Program-made: the position numbers and the translations under genes
NCBI GenBank assembly: GCA_016125555.1
Contig: WGLN01000015.1
Span: 1-64,000, forward strand
Origin: Porphyrobacter sp.
GTDB taxonomy: Bacteria; Pseudomonadota; Alphaproteobacteria; Sphingomonadales; Sphingomonadaceae
Direction of reading: 5' to 3'
Length of the DNA: 64,000 nt
Notes under the pieces: generated by a model
What the model was told of the DNA's origin: nothing
Databases searched by the model: none
Seen by the model: the letters and a program-made list of their open reading frames with translations, nothing else
Shown: positions 24,445-33,158 of the stretch, piece after piece
How the letters are laid out: each line of letters begins with the position of its first letter
Position numbering within the stretch: position 1 is the stretch's first letter

Positions 24445-25445
24445 TGAGCGTCGATCTTACCACCGTCTGGGCCTTCATCATCGCCTTCGCGGTGTTCGCC
24501 TATGTGGTGATGGACGGCTTCGATCTCGGCATCGGCATCCTGTTCCCGACCTTCCACGTCGGGCGCGAGCGCGACCGGGCGATGAACTCTATCGCGCCGG
24601 TGTGGGACGGGAACGAAACCTGGCTGGTGCTGGGCGGGGGCGGGCTGTTCGCCGCCTTCCCGCTCGCCTATGCGGTGATCCTGCCTGCGACCTATCCGTT
24701 GATCATCGCGATGCTGCTGGGGCTGGTGTTCCGCGGTGTGGCGTTCGAATATCGCTGGCGCGACCCGGCGCACCGCGCCTTCTGGGACGCGGCCTTCACG
24801 ATCGGCTCGCTGGTTGCCGCGCTGGCGCAGGGCATGACCTTGGGCGCGCTGCTGCAGGGCATCGACGTGGTGGACCGCGCCTATGCGGGCAGCTGGTGGG
24901 ACTGGCTCACCCCCTACACGCTGCTGACCGGCCTCGGCACGGTCGCGGGCTACGCGCTGCTGGGCAGCACCTGGCTGGTGTGGAAGCTCGACGGCGAGGA
25001 GCAGGCCCACGCACGCAAGCTGGCGGTGCGCGCCGCGATCGCCACCATCGTGCTGATGGGCGGGGTCAGCCTCTACAACGTCACGCTCAACGCCGATTAC
25101 GCGAGCCGCTGGCTCTCGGCGCCGGAGGTCTATTGGGTCGCGCCGGTGCCGATCGTCACCGCGGTGATCGCGGTCTCGATGCTGCGGGCGATCACCCGCG
25201 ACCGCAATTCCAAGCCCTTCTGGCTCGCCATCGCGCTGTTCTTCCTCGGGATGAGCGGGCTGGGGGTGACGATCTGGCCCTATGTCGTGCCGCCCGGCCT
25301 CACCATCTGGGACGCCGCCGCGCCGGAGCGCAGCCAGGTCTTCATGCTGGTCGGGGTCGCGCTGACGATGCCGCTGATCATCGCCTACACCGCATGGGCG
25401 TACTGGGTGTTCCGCGGCAAGGTGGGGCACGAGGGGTATCACTGA
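24444..25445 (+). CDS. cydB: Cytochrome bd ubiquinol oxidase subunit II
   Basis: This 333-residue protein has the CydB opening VWAFIIAFAVFAYVVMDGFD, then SIAPVWDGNETWLVLGGGGL, which is almost invariant in the family. Eight to nine membrane helices are predicted. The Trp- and Glu-rich WDGNETW segment is near the quinol/haem interface with subunit I. The ATG overlaps the cydA stop by one base. It is followed at 34 bases by a 44-residue DUF2474 protein, the usual third partner in CIO-type operons. Length is normal. Confidence 0.92.
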   Translation: MSVDLTTVWAFIIAFAVFAYVVMDGFDLGIGILFPTFHVGRERDRAMNSIAPVWDGNETWLVLGGGGLFAAFPLAYAVILPATYPLIIAMLLGLVFRGVAFEYRWRDPAHRAFWDAAFTIGSLVAALAQGMTLGALLQGIDVVDRAYAGSWWDWLTPYTLLTGLGTVAGYALLGSTWLVWKLDGEEQAHARKLAVRAAIATIVLMGGVSLYNVTLNADYASRWLSAPEVYWVAPVPIVTAVIAVSMLRAITRDRNSKPFWLAIALFFLGMSGLGVTIWPYVVPPGLTIWDAAAPERSQVFMLVGVALTMPLIIAYTAWAYWVFRGKVGHEGYH

Positions 25446-25479
25446 TGCCCTCAAGCAGCGAAGCGATAGGGCAAACATA

Positions 25480-25614
25480 ATGCTGGCGCCGCCGGAACCT
25501 CCGCCCGAGCGCCCTTTGTGGCAGCGGCTCGCATGGTTCGTCGGCATTTGGGCGGCGAGCGTCGCGGCGCTCGGGGTGGTCGCCTACATCATCCGCCTTT
25601 GGATCGCGCCCTGA
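25480..25614 (+). CDS. DUF2474 small membrane protein (CydX-like subunit)
   Basis: This 44-residue protein begins MLAPPEPPPERPLWQRLAWF and contains one membrane helix (WFVGIWAASVAALGVVAYII), ending RLWIAP. Proteins of the DUF2474 family follow cydAB of the CIO type and are thought to play the CydX role of stabilising the haem site. It is so short that automatic gene callers may miss it. Its TGA overlaps the ATG of the next gene (TGATG). The ribosome-binding site is weak (GATAGGGC), so low-level or coupled translation is likely. Confidence 0.75.
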   Translation: MLAPPEPPPERPLWQRLAWFVGIWAASVAALGVVAYIIRLWIAP

Positions 25615-25967
25615 TGGCGGATCGCCGAGTGAAGGTCTGGTATGACGGCGCCTGCCCGCTGTGCCTGCGCGAGATCGCGCTGATGCGGCGATTGGACCGG
25701 CGCGGGCGGATTGCCCTCATCGACGTTGCCGAAGGCACCGACCCTTCCTGTCCCGTTGACCGCGCAGAGTTGCTCGCCCGCTTCCATGCCGCAGAGGACG
25801 GCGTCATCCTCGATGGCGCGGCCGCCTTCGCGGCGATGTGGCGCGCGATCCCGCTGCTGCGCCCGCTGGGCCTTGCGGCGCGCTGGAAGCCGGCGGAGCG
25901 CCTGCTCGAGGCGGGCTACGTGCGCTTCCTGCGGGTCCGTCCCCGCCTGCAGCGCCTGTTCGCCTAG
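25614..25967 (+). CDS. DCC-family thiol-disulfide oxidoreductase (DUF393)
   Basis: This 117-residue protein starts MADRRVKVWYDGACPLCLRE, in which DGACPLC is the DxxCxxC signature that names the DCC family. A thioredoxin-like fold is predicted; the function of the family is unclear. It ends with a helix rich in arginine (RFLRVRPRLQRLF). Translation is coupled to the DUF2474 gene by overlapping stop and start codons, so it belongs to the cyd operon. A role in thiol redox of the oxidase or in persulfide handling is possible but only suggested by location. Confidence 0.75.
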   Translation: MADRRVKVWYDGACPLCLREIALMRRLDRRGRIALIDVAEGTDPSCPVDRAELLARFHAAEDGVILDGAAAFAAMWRAIPLLRPLGLAARWKPAERLLEAGYVRFLRVRPRLQRLFA

Positions 25968-26038
25968 AAAAGCGCTTGCCCCGCGCCGCGTCATCGGCTG
26001 ATCTCCCTGTCAAACACGAATGGGAGAGAACAGCCGCC

Positions 26039-27205
26039 ATGACCTATTTCGGCGCGATGCAGAACGAGATCTACAATGCCGGACTGAAAGGCATCCTGCC
26101 CACCTTCCCGGTCGATTTTGCCACCCTCGAAAAGCGCGGGCACGAGGCGCTGGGGCCGAGCCTGACCAACTATGTCGCGGGCGGCTGCGGGGACGAGCAC
26201 ACCCAGGACCAGAACGCCGCCGCCTTCCACCACTGGGGCATGGTGCCGCGCATGATGGTCGATTGTTCGGAGCGCGACCTGTCGATCGAGCTGTTCGGCC
26301 ACACCTATCCCACCCCGCTCTTCATGGCGCCCATCGGCCTCAACGGCGAGGCCTCGCAGGACCGCCACGGCGACATGGCCGCCGCGCGTGCCTCGGCGCT
26401 GACGGGGGTGCCGTTCTGCGCCTCGACGCTGGCGAACGATCCGCTGGAGGAGGTGAAGGCCGCCTGCGGGGACACGCCCGCCTGGTTCCAGCTCTACACC
26501 CCGAGGAATCGCGAACTGGCGGAAAGCCTCATTCGCCGGGCGGAGGATGCGGGCTACAAGGCGCTGGTGGTGACGCTCGACACCTGGGTGACCGGCTGGC
26601 GGCCGCGCGATCTCAACGCCTCGAACTTCCCGCAGCTGCGCGGGAAGGTCCTGCAGAACTACTTCACCGACCCCGTCTTCCGCTCGCTGCTCGCCAAGCC
26701 CCCCGAGGAGGACCCGCAGGCGGCGATTTTCACCTGGGCGGCGACCTTCGGGCAGGTGCTGACCTGGGAGGACATGGCGTGGTTCAAGTCGGTGACGAAG
26801 CTGCCCATCGTCCTCAAGGGCATCTGCCACCCCGACGACGCGCGCCGCGCGGTCGACCATGGAGCGGACGCGGTCTATTGCTCGAACCACGGCGGGCGGC
26901 AGGCCAATGGCGGGATCGCCACCATCGACCTGCTGGAGGAGGTGGTGAAGGCAGCGGGCGAGACGCCGGTGCTGTTCGACAGCGGGGTGCGATCGGGCAC
27001 CGACGCGGTCAAGGCGCTGGCGCTGGGCGCGCGGGCGGTGGGCGTCGGGCGGCCCTATACCTATGGACTCGCGCTGGGCGGAGCCGAAGGCGCGGCCTGG
27101 GTGTTAAGATCGATCCTTGCCGAGGCCGACCTGCTGATGGCCGTTAACGGTTATCCGACCCTCGCCGACGTGCGGGCCGCAGGCGCACGGCGCACCGATC
27201 GGTGA
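26039..27205 (+). CDS. FMN-dependent lactate 2-monooxygenase-like enzyme
   Basis: This 388-residue enzyme belongs to the alpha-hydroxy-acid oxidising FMN proteins. Its sequence is particularly close to mycobacterial lactate 2-monooxygenase as I remember it: NEIYNAGLKGI, LTNYVAGGCGDEHTQDQN, LDTWVTGWRPRDLNASNFP, LKGICHPDDARRAVDHGADA and YCSNHGGRQANGG with the catalytic His. Members convert L-lactate (or other 2-hydroxy acids) to acetate and CO2, or to pyruvate. The ATG at 26039 has a GGGAGAGAA box. It follows the cyd operon by about 70 bases on the same strand. Monooxygenase versus dehydrogenase activity cannot be settled from sequence alone. Confidence 0.82.
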   Translation: MTYFGAMQNEIYNAGLKGILPTFPVDFATLEKRGHEALGPSLTNYVAGGCGDEHTQDQNAAAFHHWGMVPRMMVDCSERDLSIELFGHTYPTPLFMAPIGLNGEASQDRHGDMAAARASALTGVPFCASTLANDPLEEVKAACGDTPAWFQLYTPRNRELAESLIRRAEDAGYKALVVTLDTWVTGWRPRDLNASNFPQLRGKVLQNYFTDPVFRSLLAKPPEEDPQAAIFTWAATFGQVLTWEDMAWFKSVTKLPIVLKGICHPDDARRAVDHGADAVYCSNHGGRQANGGIATIDLLEEVVKAAGETPVLFDSGVRSGTDAVKALALGARAVGVGRPYTYGLALGGAEGAAWVLRSILAEADLLMAVNGYPTLADVRAAGARRTDR

Positions 27206-27226
27206 GCCGTGCCCTGTGCAAGACCG

Positions 27227-27234
27227 TTAACCAT
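27227..27234 (+). promoter_or_regulatory. CtrA-like half site
   Basis: TTAACCAT matches the eight-base half site bound by the alphaproteobacterial cell-cycle regulator CtrA. It lies 75 bases before the small gene at 27309; a further GTTAACC occurs about 30 bases downstream. Single eight-base matches are common by chance, so this is only a hint. Confidence 0.25.
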
Positions 27235-27308
27235 CTTCTTCATACTTTTTCCACAGTTTCGCTGTTAACCTGACCCTTGCAACGATCCGCAAGAATCGGG
27301 GACGCGAC

Positions 27309-27464
27309 ATGGCAAAACCGACCATCTGGTCCAGCGGACCGGATCCGATGAACCGCACCGTGCGGCTCCAAGACGAACTTTCCCGGCGTGCGCAATACGG
27401 GCGCATCCAGCCGATGGACAGCGGCGCCACGCTGCTCAGCCGGATCGCCCGTCTAATCGCCTAG
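27309..27464 (+). CDS. Small protein of unknown function, 51 residues
   Basis: This short gene encodes a 51-residue soluble, basic protein beginning MAKPTIWSSGPDPMNRTVRL and ending LLSRIARLIA. I do not recognise a family. Coding nature is supported by a GGGGA box eight bases before the ATG, codon use like its neighbours and an A+T-rich leader with promoter-like character. Its TAG stop shares the palindrome CTAG with the stop codon of the convergent aldehyde dehydrogenase, so the two genes overlap by four bases. A helix-forming C-terminus and many Arg residues would fit a nucleic-acid or protein-binding role, but this is speculation. Confidence 0.55.
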   Translation: MAKPTIWSSGPDPMNRTVRLQDELSRRAQYGRIQPMDSGATLLSRIARLIA

Positions 27465-28912
27465 CCGCCCGACTTCGCCATCATCACCAGCTTGGTGTCG
27501 GTGAAGGCGAGATAGCCTTCCTCGCCGCCTTCCGATCCGAAGCCCGAATCGCCGATCCCGCCGAAGGGGGTTTCGGGCGAGGCCACGATCAGCTGGTTGA
27601 TCCCGACCATCCCGGCGCGCAGCGCCCGGCCGAGGTAATGCGCCTCGTCGAGATCGCCCGAGAAGGCATAGGCGGCAAGGCCGTAGCGCAGGCTGTTGGC
27701 GATCTTCACCGCGTCGGCGATGTCGTCATAGGGGACGATCCCCGCCACGGGGCCGAAGGGCTCCTCGGTCATGAAGCGGCTGTCGGGGGCGGGATTGGCG
27801 ATCACGGTGGGCTGGAAGAAGAAGCCCTTGCCGGGGATTGCCGCACCGCCGGTGACCACTTCGCCGCGATTGCCCCCGGCGTCCGCCACCACCGCCTCCA
27901 TCGCGGCGATGCGGCGGCCGTGGGCGAGCGGGCCCATCTCGACGCTCTCGTCCGCGCCCGGATCGCCGACCTTGAGCTTGCCCGCACGCTCGGCGAATTC
28001 GGCGACGAACCTGTCGTAGATCGCCCGGTCGACGAGGAAACGGGTGGGCGAGACGCAGACCTGCCCGGCATTGCGGAACTTGGTCGAAGCGCAGGCCGCC
28101 ACCGCACGCTCGAGATCGGCGTGGCGGCTGACGATCACCGGGGCATGGCCGCCCAGCTCCGGGGTGAAGCGCTTCATGTGGCTCGCCGCGAGGGCGCCCA
28201 GCTGCTTGCCCACCGCGGTCGAGCCGGTGAAGCTGACCTTGCGCGTCACGGGCGAGGCGATGAGGTGTTCGGAGATCGGGCCCGGATCGCCGTAGACAAG
28301 GTTCAGCACGCCTTTGGGCACCCCTGCATCGACGAAGCATTCAACCAGCATCTGCGCGGCGGCAGGGGTGTTCTCGGCGGGTTTCAGGATCGCGGTGCAG
28401 CCCGCCGCCAGCGCGCCGGCGATCTTCTTGGCAGGCAGGTTCACCGGGAAGTTCCAGGGGGTGAGCAGCACGCTTGGCCCGACCGGCTCGTGGGTCACCA
28501 TCTGCGCGATCAGGCTGGAGCCGCGCGGCGGGATCAGCCGACCGCCGCGGCGCTTGGCCTCCTCGCCGAGGAAGTCGATGACCTCGGCCGATCCGGCGAT
28601 TTCGCCGAGGCCCTGCGCCTTGGGCTTGCCCATCTCGGCGGTGATGACCGCGGCGATGGCGGGGGCGCGCTCCCGCAGCAGGTCGGCGGCGCGGCGCAGG
28701 ATCGCATGGCGTTCCGCCCCGGGGGTCCTGCCCCAGGTTTCGAAGGCGTCCCCCGCGGCTTTCAAGGCGGCGTCGAGCTGCGCGGGGCTGGCCTTGGGGC
28801 AATGGCCGATGGTCTCACAGGTGGCGGGATTCACCACCTCCATCGTGCCGGCCTCGCCGGTGTCGATCCACTGTCCGTCGATCAGCATCTTGAGGGTGGG
28901 ATAGGCGGTCAT
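27461..28912 (-). CDS. NAD(P)-dependent aldehyde dehydrogenase (succinate-semialdehyde type)
   Basis: This 483-residue aldehyde dehydrogenase shows LLTPWNFPVNLPAKKIAGAL, FTGSTAVGKQLG, the catalytic Glu252 in TPELGGHAP and the nucleophile Cys286 in NAGQVCVSPTRF. The pattern VCVSPTRF is near the succinate-semialdehyde and 2,5-dioxovalerate dehydrogenase groups. The start is the ATG at 28912, preceded by AAGGAG. The open frame continues upstream to 28978, but that stretch reads through a parS site and is not protein-coding. It may work with the gcdH-maiA-fahA operon behind it on the same strand, but parS and a 130-base gap separate them. Confidence 0.82.
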   Translation of the reverse strand: MTAYPTLKMLIDGQWIDTGEAGTMEVVNPATCETIGHCPKASPAQLDAALKAAGDAFETWGRTPGAERHAILRRAADLLRERAPAIAAVITAEMGKPKAQGLGEIAGSAEVIDFLGEEAKRRGGRLIPPRGSSLIAQMVTHEPVGPSVLLTPWNFPVNLPAKKIAGALAAGCTAILKPAENTPAAAQMLVECFVDAGVPKGVLNLVYGDPGPISEHLIASPVTRKVSFTGSTAVGKQLGALAASHMKRFTPELGGHAPVIVSRHADLERAVAACASTKFRNAGQVCVSPTRFLVDRAIYDRFVAEFAERAGKLKVGDPGADESVEMGPLAHGRRIAAMEAVVADAGGNRGEVVTGGAAIPGKGFFFQPTVIANPAPDSRFMTEEPFGPVAGIVPYDDIADAVKIANSLRYGLAAYAFSGDLDEAHYLGRALRAGMVGINQLIVASPETPFGGIGDSGFGSEGGEEGYLAFTDTKLVMMAKSGG

Positions 28913-28961
28913 GGGGGTGCTCCTTGAGATTGGTGGATCGCCCGGCTGCGGGCGCAGGGGA

Positions 28962-28977
28962 AGTTTCACGTGAAACA
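28962..28977. other. parS centromere site (ParB binding)
   Basis: AGTTTCACGTGAAACA differs from the consensus parS site TGTTTCACGTGAAACA in the first base only, and its 14-base core GTTTCACGTGAAAC is a perfect palindrome. ParB binds such sites, which cluster near the replication origin and drive chromosome segregation. The site is intergenic, between fahA and the aldehyde dehydrogenase, both on the minus strand. Because it contains ATGTTTCACGTGAAA on the minus strand, gene callers can mistake it for the start of a protein. Confidence 0.85.
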
Positions 28978-29046
28978 TCCCGAAAAGGGGGGGCTAGCGG
29001 GGGTCCAGGCGGCGCCAATCGGCCCCCAGAACGCGGCAAGCCTGCT

Positions 29047-30057
29047 CTAGACGGCGACCACCTCCTGCTCGATCGCGCCGAAGATCGAATGGTTGTGTTC
29101 GTCGCGCATCTCGATCCGCACCGTGTCGCCGGCGCGCATGAAGGGGGTCTTGGCTTCGCCCTCGGCGATCGTTTCGATCATGCGGATTTCGGCGATGCAG
29201 GAATAGCCCGCGCCGCCTTCGGCCACCGGCTTGCCCGGGCCGCCGTCAGCGCCCTTGTTCGAGATCGTTCCGGTGCCGATCACCGTGCCCGCGCCGAGGT
29301 TGCGGGTCTTGGCGGCGTGCGCGACCAGCTGCGCAAGGTTGAAGGTCGCATCCTGCCCCGCGTTGGCGCGGCCGAACGGCTCGCCGTTGTAGTCGACCAT
29401 CAGCGGCAGGTGGATGAGGCAGTCGGCCCAGGCCTCGCCCAGCTCGTCGGGCGTCACGGCGACGGGCGAGAAGGCGCTTGCCGGCTTGGACTGGAAGAAG
29501 CCGAAGCCCTTTTCGAGTTCGGCGGGGATCAGGCCGCGCAGCGAAACGTCGTTGACCAGCATCAGCAGCTTGATGTGCTTGGCCGCATCCTCCGCCGAAA
29601 CGCCCATCGGCACGTCGTCGGTGATTGCCGCGATCTCGCCCTCCATGTCGCAGCCCCATGCGGGGTCGGCGAGCGGGATCGCCTGACGCGGGCGCAGGAA
29701 GGTGTCGGAGCCGCCCTGATACATCAGCGGGTCGTGGTAGAAGCTGTCCGGCACCTTGGCCCCGCGCGCCTGCCGGACCAGTTCCACGTGATTGATATAG
29801 GCGCTGCCATCGGCCCATTGATAGGCGCGCGGCAGGGGGGAGTGCGCCTGCCGCTCGTGAAAGCGTTCGCAGGGCACGGCCTCGTGCTCGACATCGCGGG
29901 CGAGGACTTCGAGCTCGGGTGCGATGCGCGCCCAGTCGTCGAGCGCGGCCTGCAGGGTGGGGGCGATGTAGCCGGCGGCGCAGCAGCGGGTGAGGTCCTT
30001 CGATACCACCACCAGCTTGCCGTCGCGCGTGCCGTTGTCGAGGGTTGCGAGTTTCAT
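29047..30057 (-). CDS. fahA: Fumarylacetoacetase / fumarylacetoacetate hydrolase family protein
   Basis: This 336-residue enzyme has the metal-binding features of fumarylacetoacetate hydrolases: DMEGEIAAITDDVPMGVSAE, FGFFQSKPASAFSPVAVTPD, LGAGTVIGTGTISNKG and AGDTVRIEMRDE. It splits fumarylacetoacetate into fumarate and acetoacetate, the last step of tyrosine and homogentisate breakdown. The ATG at 30057 (MKLATLDNGTRDGKLVVVSK) overlaps the maiA stop by four bases; the open frame upstream lies inside maiA. With the isomerase before it, the order matches the homogentisate pathway. The gene is followed by parS. Confidence 0.88.
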   Translation of the reverse strand: MKLATLDNGTRDGKLVVVSKDLTRCCAAGYIAPTLQAALDDWARIAPELEVLARDVEHEAVPCERFHERQAHSPLPRAYQWADGSAYINHVELVRQARGAKVPDSFYHDPLMYQGGSDTFLRPRQAIPLADPAWGCDMEGEIAAITDDVPMGVSAEDAAKHIKLLMLVNDVSLRGLIPAELEKGFGFFQSKPASAFSPVAVTPDELGEAWADCLIHLPLMVDYNGEPFGRANAGQDATFNLAQLVAHAAKTRNLGAGTVIGTGTISNKGADGGPGKPVAEGGAGYSCIAEIRMIETIAEGEAKTPFMRAGDTVRIEMRDEHNHSIFGAIEQEVVAV

Positions 30058-30706
30058 TGCTGGCCCCTTTCCGGGCTGTCCACTTGGTTGTCGGGATGCG
30101 CCGCCACGAAGGCGGGGAGCGCAAGGCACGCGGCCTCGATGCGGGTCATGTGCGGCGCGTGCGTGAGGTCGTAGGCGAAGCGCCGCGCATTGGCGAGCTG
30201 CGGGATCAGCACCACCTCGAACAGGCCGGGCGCATCGCCGTGGAGGAAATCACCCGTCCCGAGCTGCGCCAGCCGCGCCTCCACGGGGTCGAGCGTGCGC
30301 TTCAGCCAGTGGCGATACCAGGTGTCGATTGCGTCCTGATCGTGCCCCAGCGGGTCCTTGAGATATTTGAGCACCGGCAGGTTGTTGACCGCGTGGATCT
30401 CGGTGGCGATGCCATAGGCGAGATCGCGCACGACGTAGCGGTCCTCCACCCCCTCGGGCAGCAGACGCGGCGAGAGCGGATAGGCCTCGTCGAGCCATTC
30501 GAGCAGCGCCATCGACTGCACCCGGTCGTGGCCGTCAACCTCCAGCATCGGCAGCGATCCGAAGGGGTTGCGGCTGACGAAAGCCGGGTCCTTGTTCGCC
30601 CCGGTGCGCAGGTCCACCGGCACGTTCTCGAAGGCCAGCCCCTTGAGGTTGAGCGCGATGCGCAGCCGGTAGGAGGTCGACGAGCGGAAGTAGCCGAACA
30701 GGCGCA

Positions 30707-30707
<1 letters not shown>
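30054..30707 (-). CDS. maiA: Maleylacetoacetate isomerase (zeta-class GST)
   Basis: This 217-residue glutathione transferase of the zeta class has the diagnostic SSTSYRLRIALNLKG with the SSxSxR active-site motif and the downstream MALLEWLDEAYP. It converts maleylacetoacetate to fumarylacetoacetate with glutathione. The ATG at 30707 overlaps the TGA of gcdH; a TTG three bases earlier is an alternative. Its stop overlaps the start of fahA, so gcdH-maiA-fahA form one operon. Homogentisate dioxygenase is not present in the window. Confidence 0.9.
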
Positions 30708-31912
<1,205 letters not shown>

Positions 31913-32011
31913 GGCCTTGCTCCTGCCTTATGTCCTTTGCCCCGCCTTCGCAGAGGAGACCCGGCGGGGCAAGGGGGCGCGGGCGCCAAGCGGGGCGACC
32001 CGTGCGGCTTT

Positions 32012-32368
32012 TCAGCAGGTCGAAAGCACCCGTCCCACCGCGTCGAGCAACTGGGCGGGGGGGCAGGGCTTGGCCAGCGCGGTCGCCCGCGGGAAACGCG
32101 CGGCCAGTTCCTCGCGCTCCGCGAGTTCGGAATGCAGGATCACCGGCACATCATCGTCGAGAAGCTTCTGCGCAAGTTCGTAGGTCAGTCCGTCGACCAG
32201 CTCGATGTCGAGGATCGCGAGGTCGGGCTTCTCCTTCTGGCAGGCGAGCATCGCCGAGGAGATCCCGGCATGCGGACCCTCGACCTCGTAGCCGGCCTCT
32301 TCGAAGGTGTCGCACAGGTCGAAGGCGGTGATGTACTCGTCTTCGGCCACTAGAATGCGCAAGGCCAT
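32012..32368 (-). CDS. Single-domain response regulator (CheY-like receiver)
   Basis: This 118-residue protein is a stand-alone receiver. All canonical residues are present: the acidic pocket Glu9-Asp10 in ILVAEDEYI, the phosphoacceptor Asp54 in LAILDIEL, Ser80 in VILHSEL and Lys100 in ALAKP. No output domain or histidine kinase is nearby. In sphingomonads, short receivers of this kind often take part in phosphorelays fed by HWE/HisKA2 kinases (general stress response), but the partner here is unknown. The ATG at 32368 (MALRILVAEDE) follows a GGAGAG box. A hairpin-forming repeat, ACTCCC/GGGAGT at about 32389-32411, lies in its leader. Confidence 0.8.
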   Translation of the reverse strand: MALRILVAEDEYITAFDLCDTFEEAGYEVEGPHAGISSAMLACQKEKPDLAILDIELVDGLTYELAQKLLDDDVPVILHSELAEREELAARFPRATALAKPCPPAQLLDAVGRVLSTC

Positions 32369-32445
32369 CCGTCCTCTCCTTCGTTGCACGACTCCCCTGA
32401 TTGGTGGGAGTGTAACACGGTTTGGACGTAAGCCGCGTGCGAATC

Positions 32446-33069
32446 TTATCCGTTCTTGCCGAAACGTTCGGCGAAACCCGCCTCGTCGCCTTCCGCGAGC
32501 AGCCGTGCCTGGGCGATCCACTGGTCGCGCTGGATGCGGCCCGAGAAGCGTCCGAGCTGGCCGTCGATGCGCTGGATGTCGGCATCGCTCCACGCCGCGA
32601 TCTGCGCGAAGGAGGTCACCCCGAGCTCACCCAGAAGTGCCACCAGTTTGGGGCCGATCCCCTTGATGCGGGTGAGATCGTCCCCGCTGGAAGCTGCCGG
32701 GGTTGCTGCCGGGGCCGGGGCGGGGGTGGGGGCAGGCGCGGGCGGAGCGGCGGGCACGTCCTCGGGCGCAACGGCGGGGCCTGCCTCGGAATCCGTGCCG
32801 AGCGGCGCGGCGGCAACCGCCTGGGTGTTGGCCGCGGCCGAGGTGTCGCCCTGCACGATATCCACGCCGCGCGGCGCATCGATCAGCGCCTGGTTGCGCT
32901 GCGCGCGCTCGGCGCCCTCGTCGAGCACGTCGCGGCCGATCGCCGGCGCGCCGTCGTCCTTCACGATCCGCGCCTTGCGGTTGGAGCGGGCGAGCGCCCA
33001 CACGACGAGGGCGATCACCAGAAGGCCGATCAGGACGAGCGGCAGATAGGCAGTGAAATCGGCGGTCAC
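32446..33069 (-). CDS. Membrane-anchored helix-hairpin-helix protein
   Basis: This 207-residue protein has one N-terminal membrane helix (YLPLVLIGLLVIALVVWALA) and an alanine- and proline-rich linker (PAAPPAPAPTPAPAPAATPA). The C-terminal helix-hairpin-helix region contains LTRIKGIGPKLVALLGELGV and FAQIAAWSDADIQRIDGQL. Such domains resemble those of ribosomal-protein-L21-like or flap-endonuclease-like HhH proteins and may bind DNA, but no catalytic domain is seen. The start is GTG at 33069 behind GGAGAG. It is known as a frequent but uncharacterised sphingomonad and rhodobacterial protein. Function is unknown. Confidence 0.65.
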   Translation of the reverse strand: MTADFTAYLPLVLIGLLVIALVVWALARSNRKARIVKDDGAPAIGRDVLDEGAERAQRNQALIDAPRGVDIVQGDTSAAANTQAVAAAPLGTDSEAGPAVAPEDVPAAPPAPAPTPAPAPAATPAASSGDDLTRIKGIGPKLVALLGELGVTSFAQIAAWSDADIQRIDGQLGRFSGRIQRDQWIAQARLLAEGDEAGFAERFGKNG

Positions 33070-33158
33070 GGAAACTCTCCAGCGCAGAATCGACGGGGCG
33101 GGGCCGCCCTTAGCAGCCCCGCCCGCCTCTGCCCAAGTCCCATGTGGGAATGCAGGCG

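Noticed and set aside
28913..28978. N-terminal extension MFHVKLPL of the aldehyde dehydrogenase
   Set aside because: It is the translation of the parS palindrome; the ribosome-binding site and homology support the ATG at 28912.
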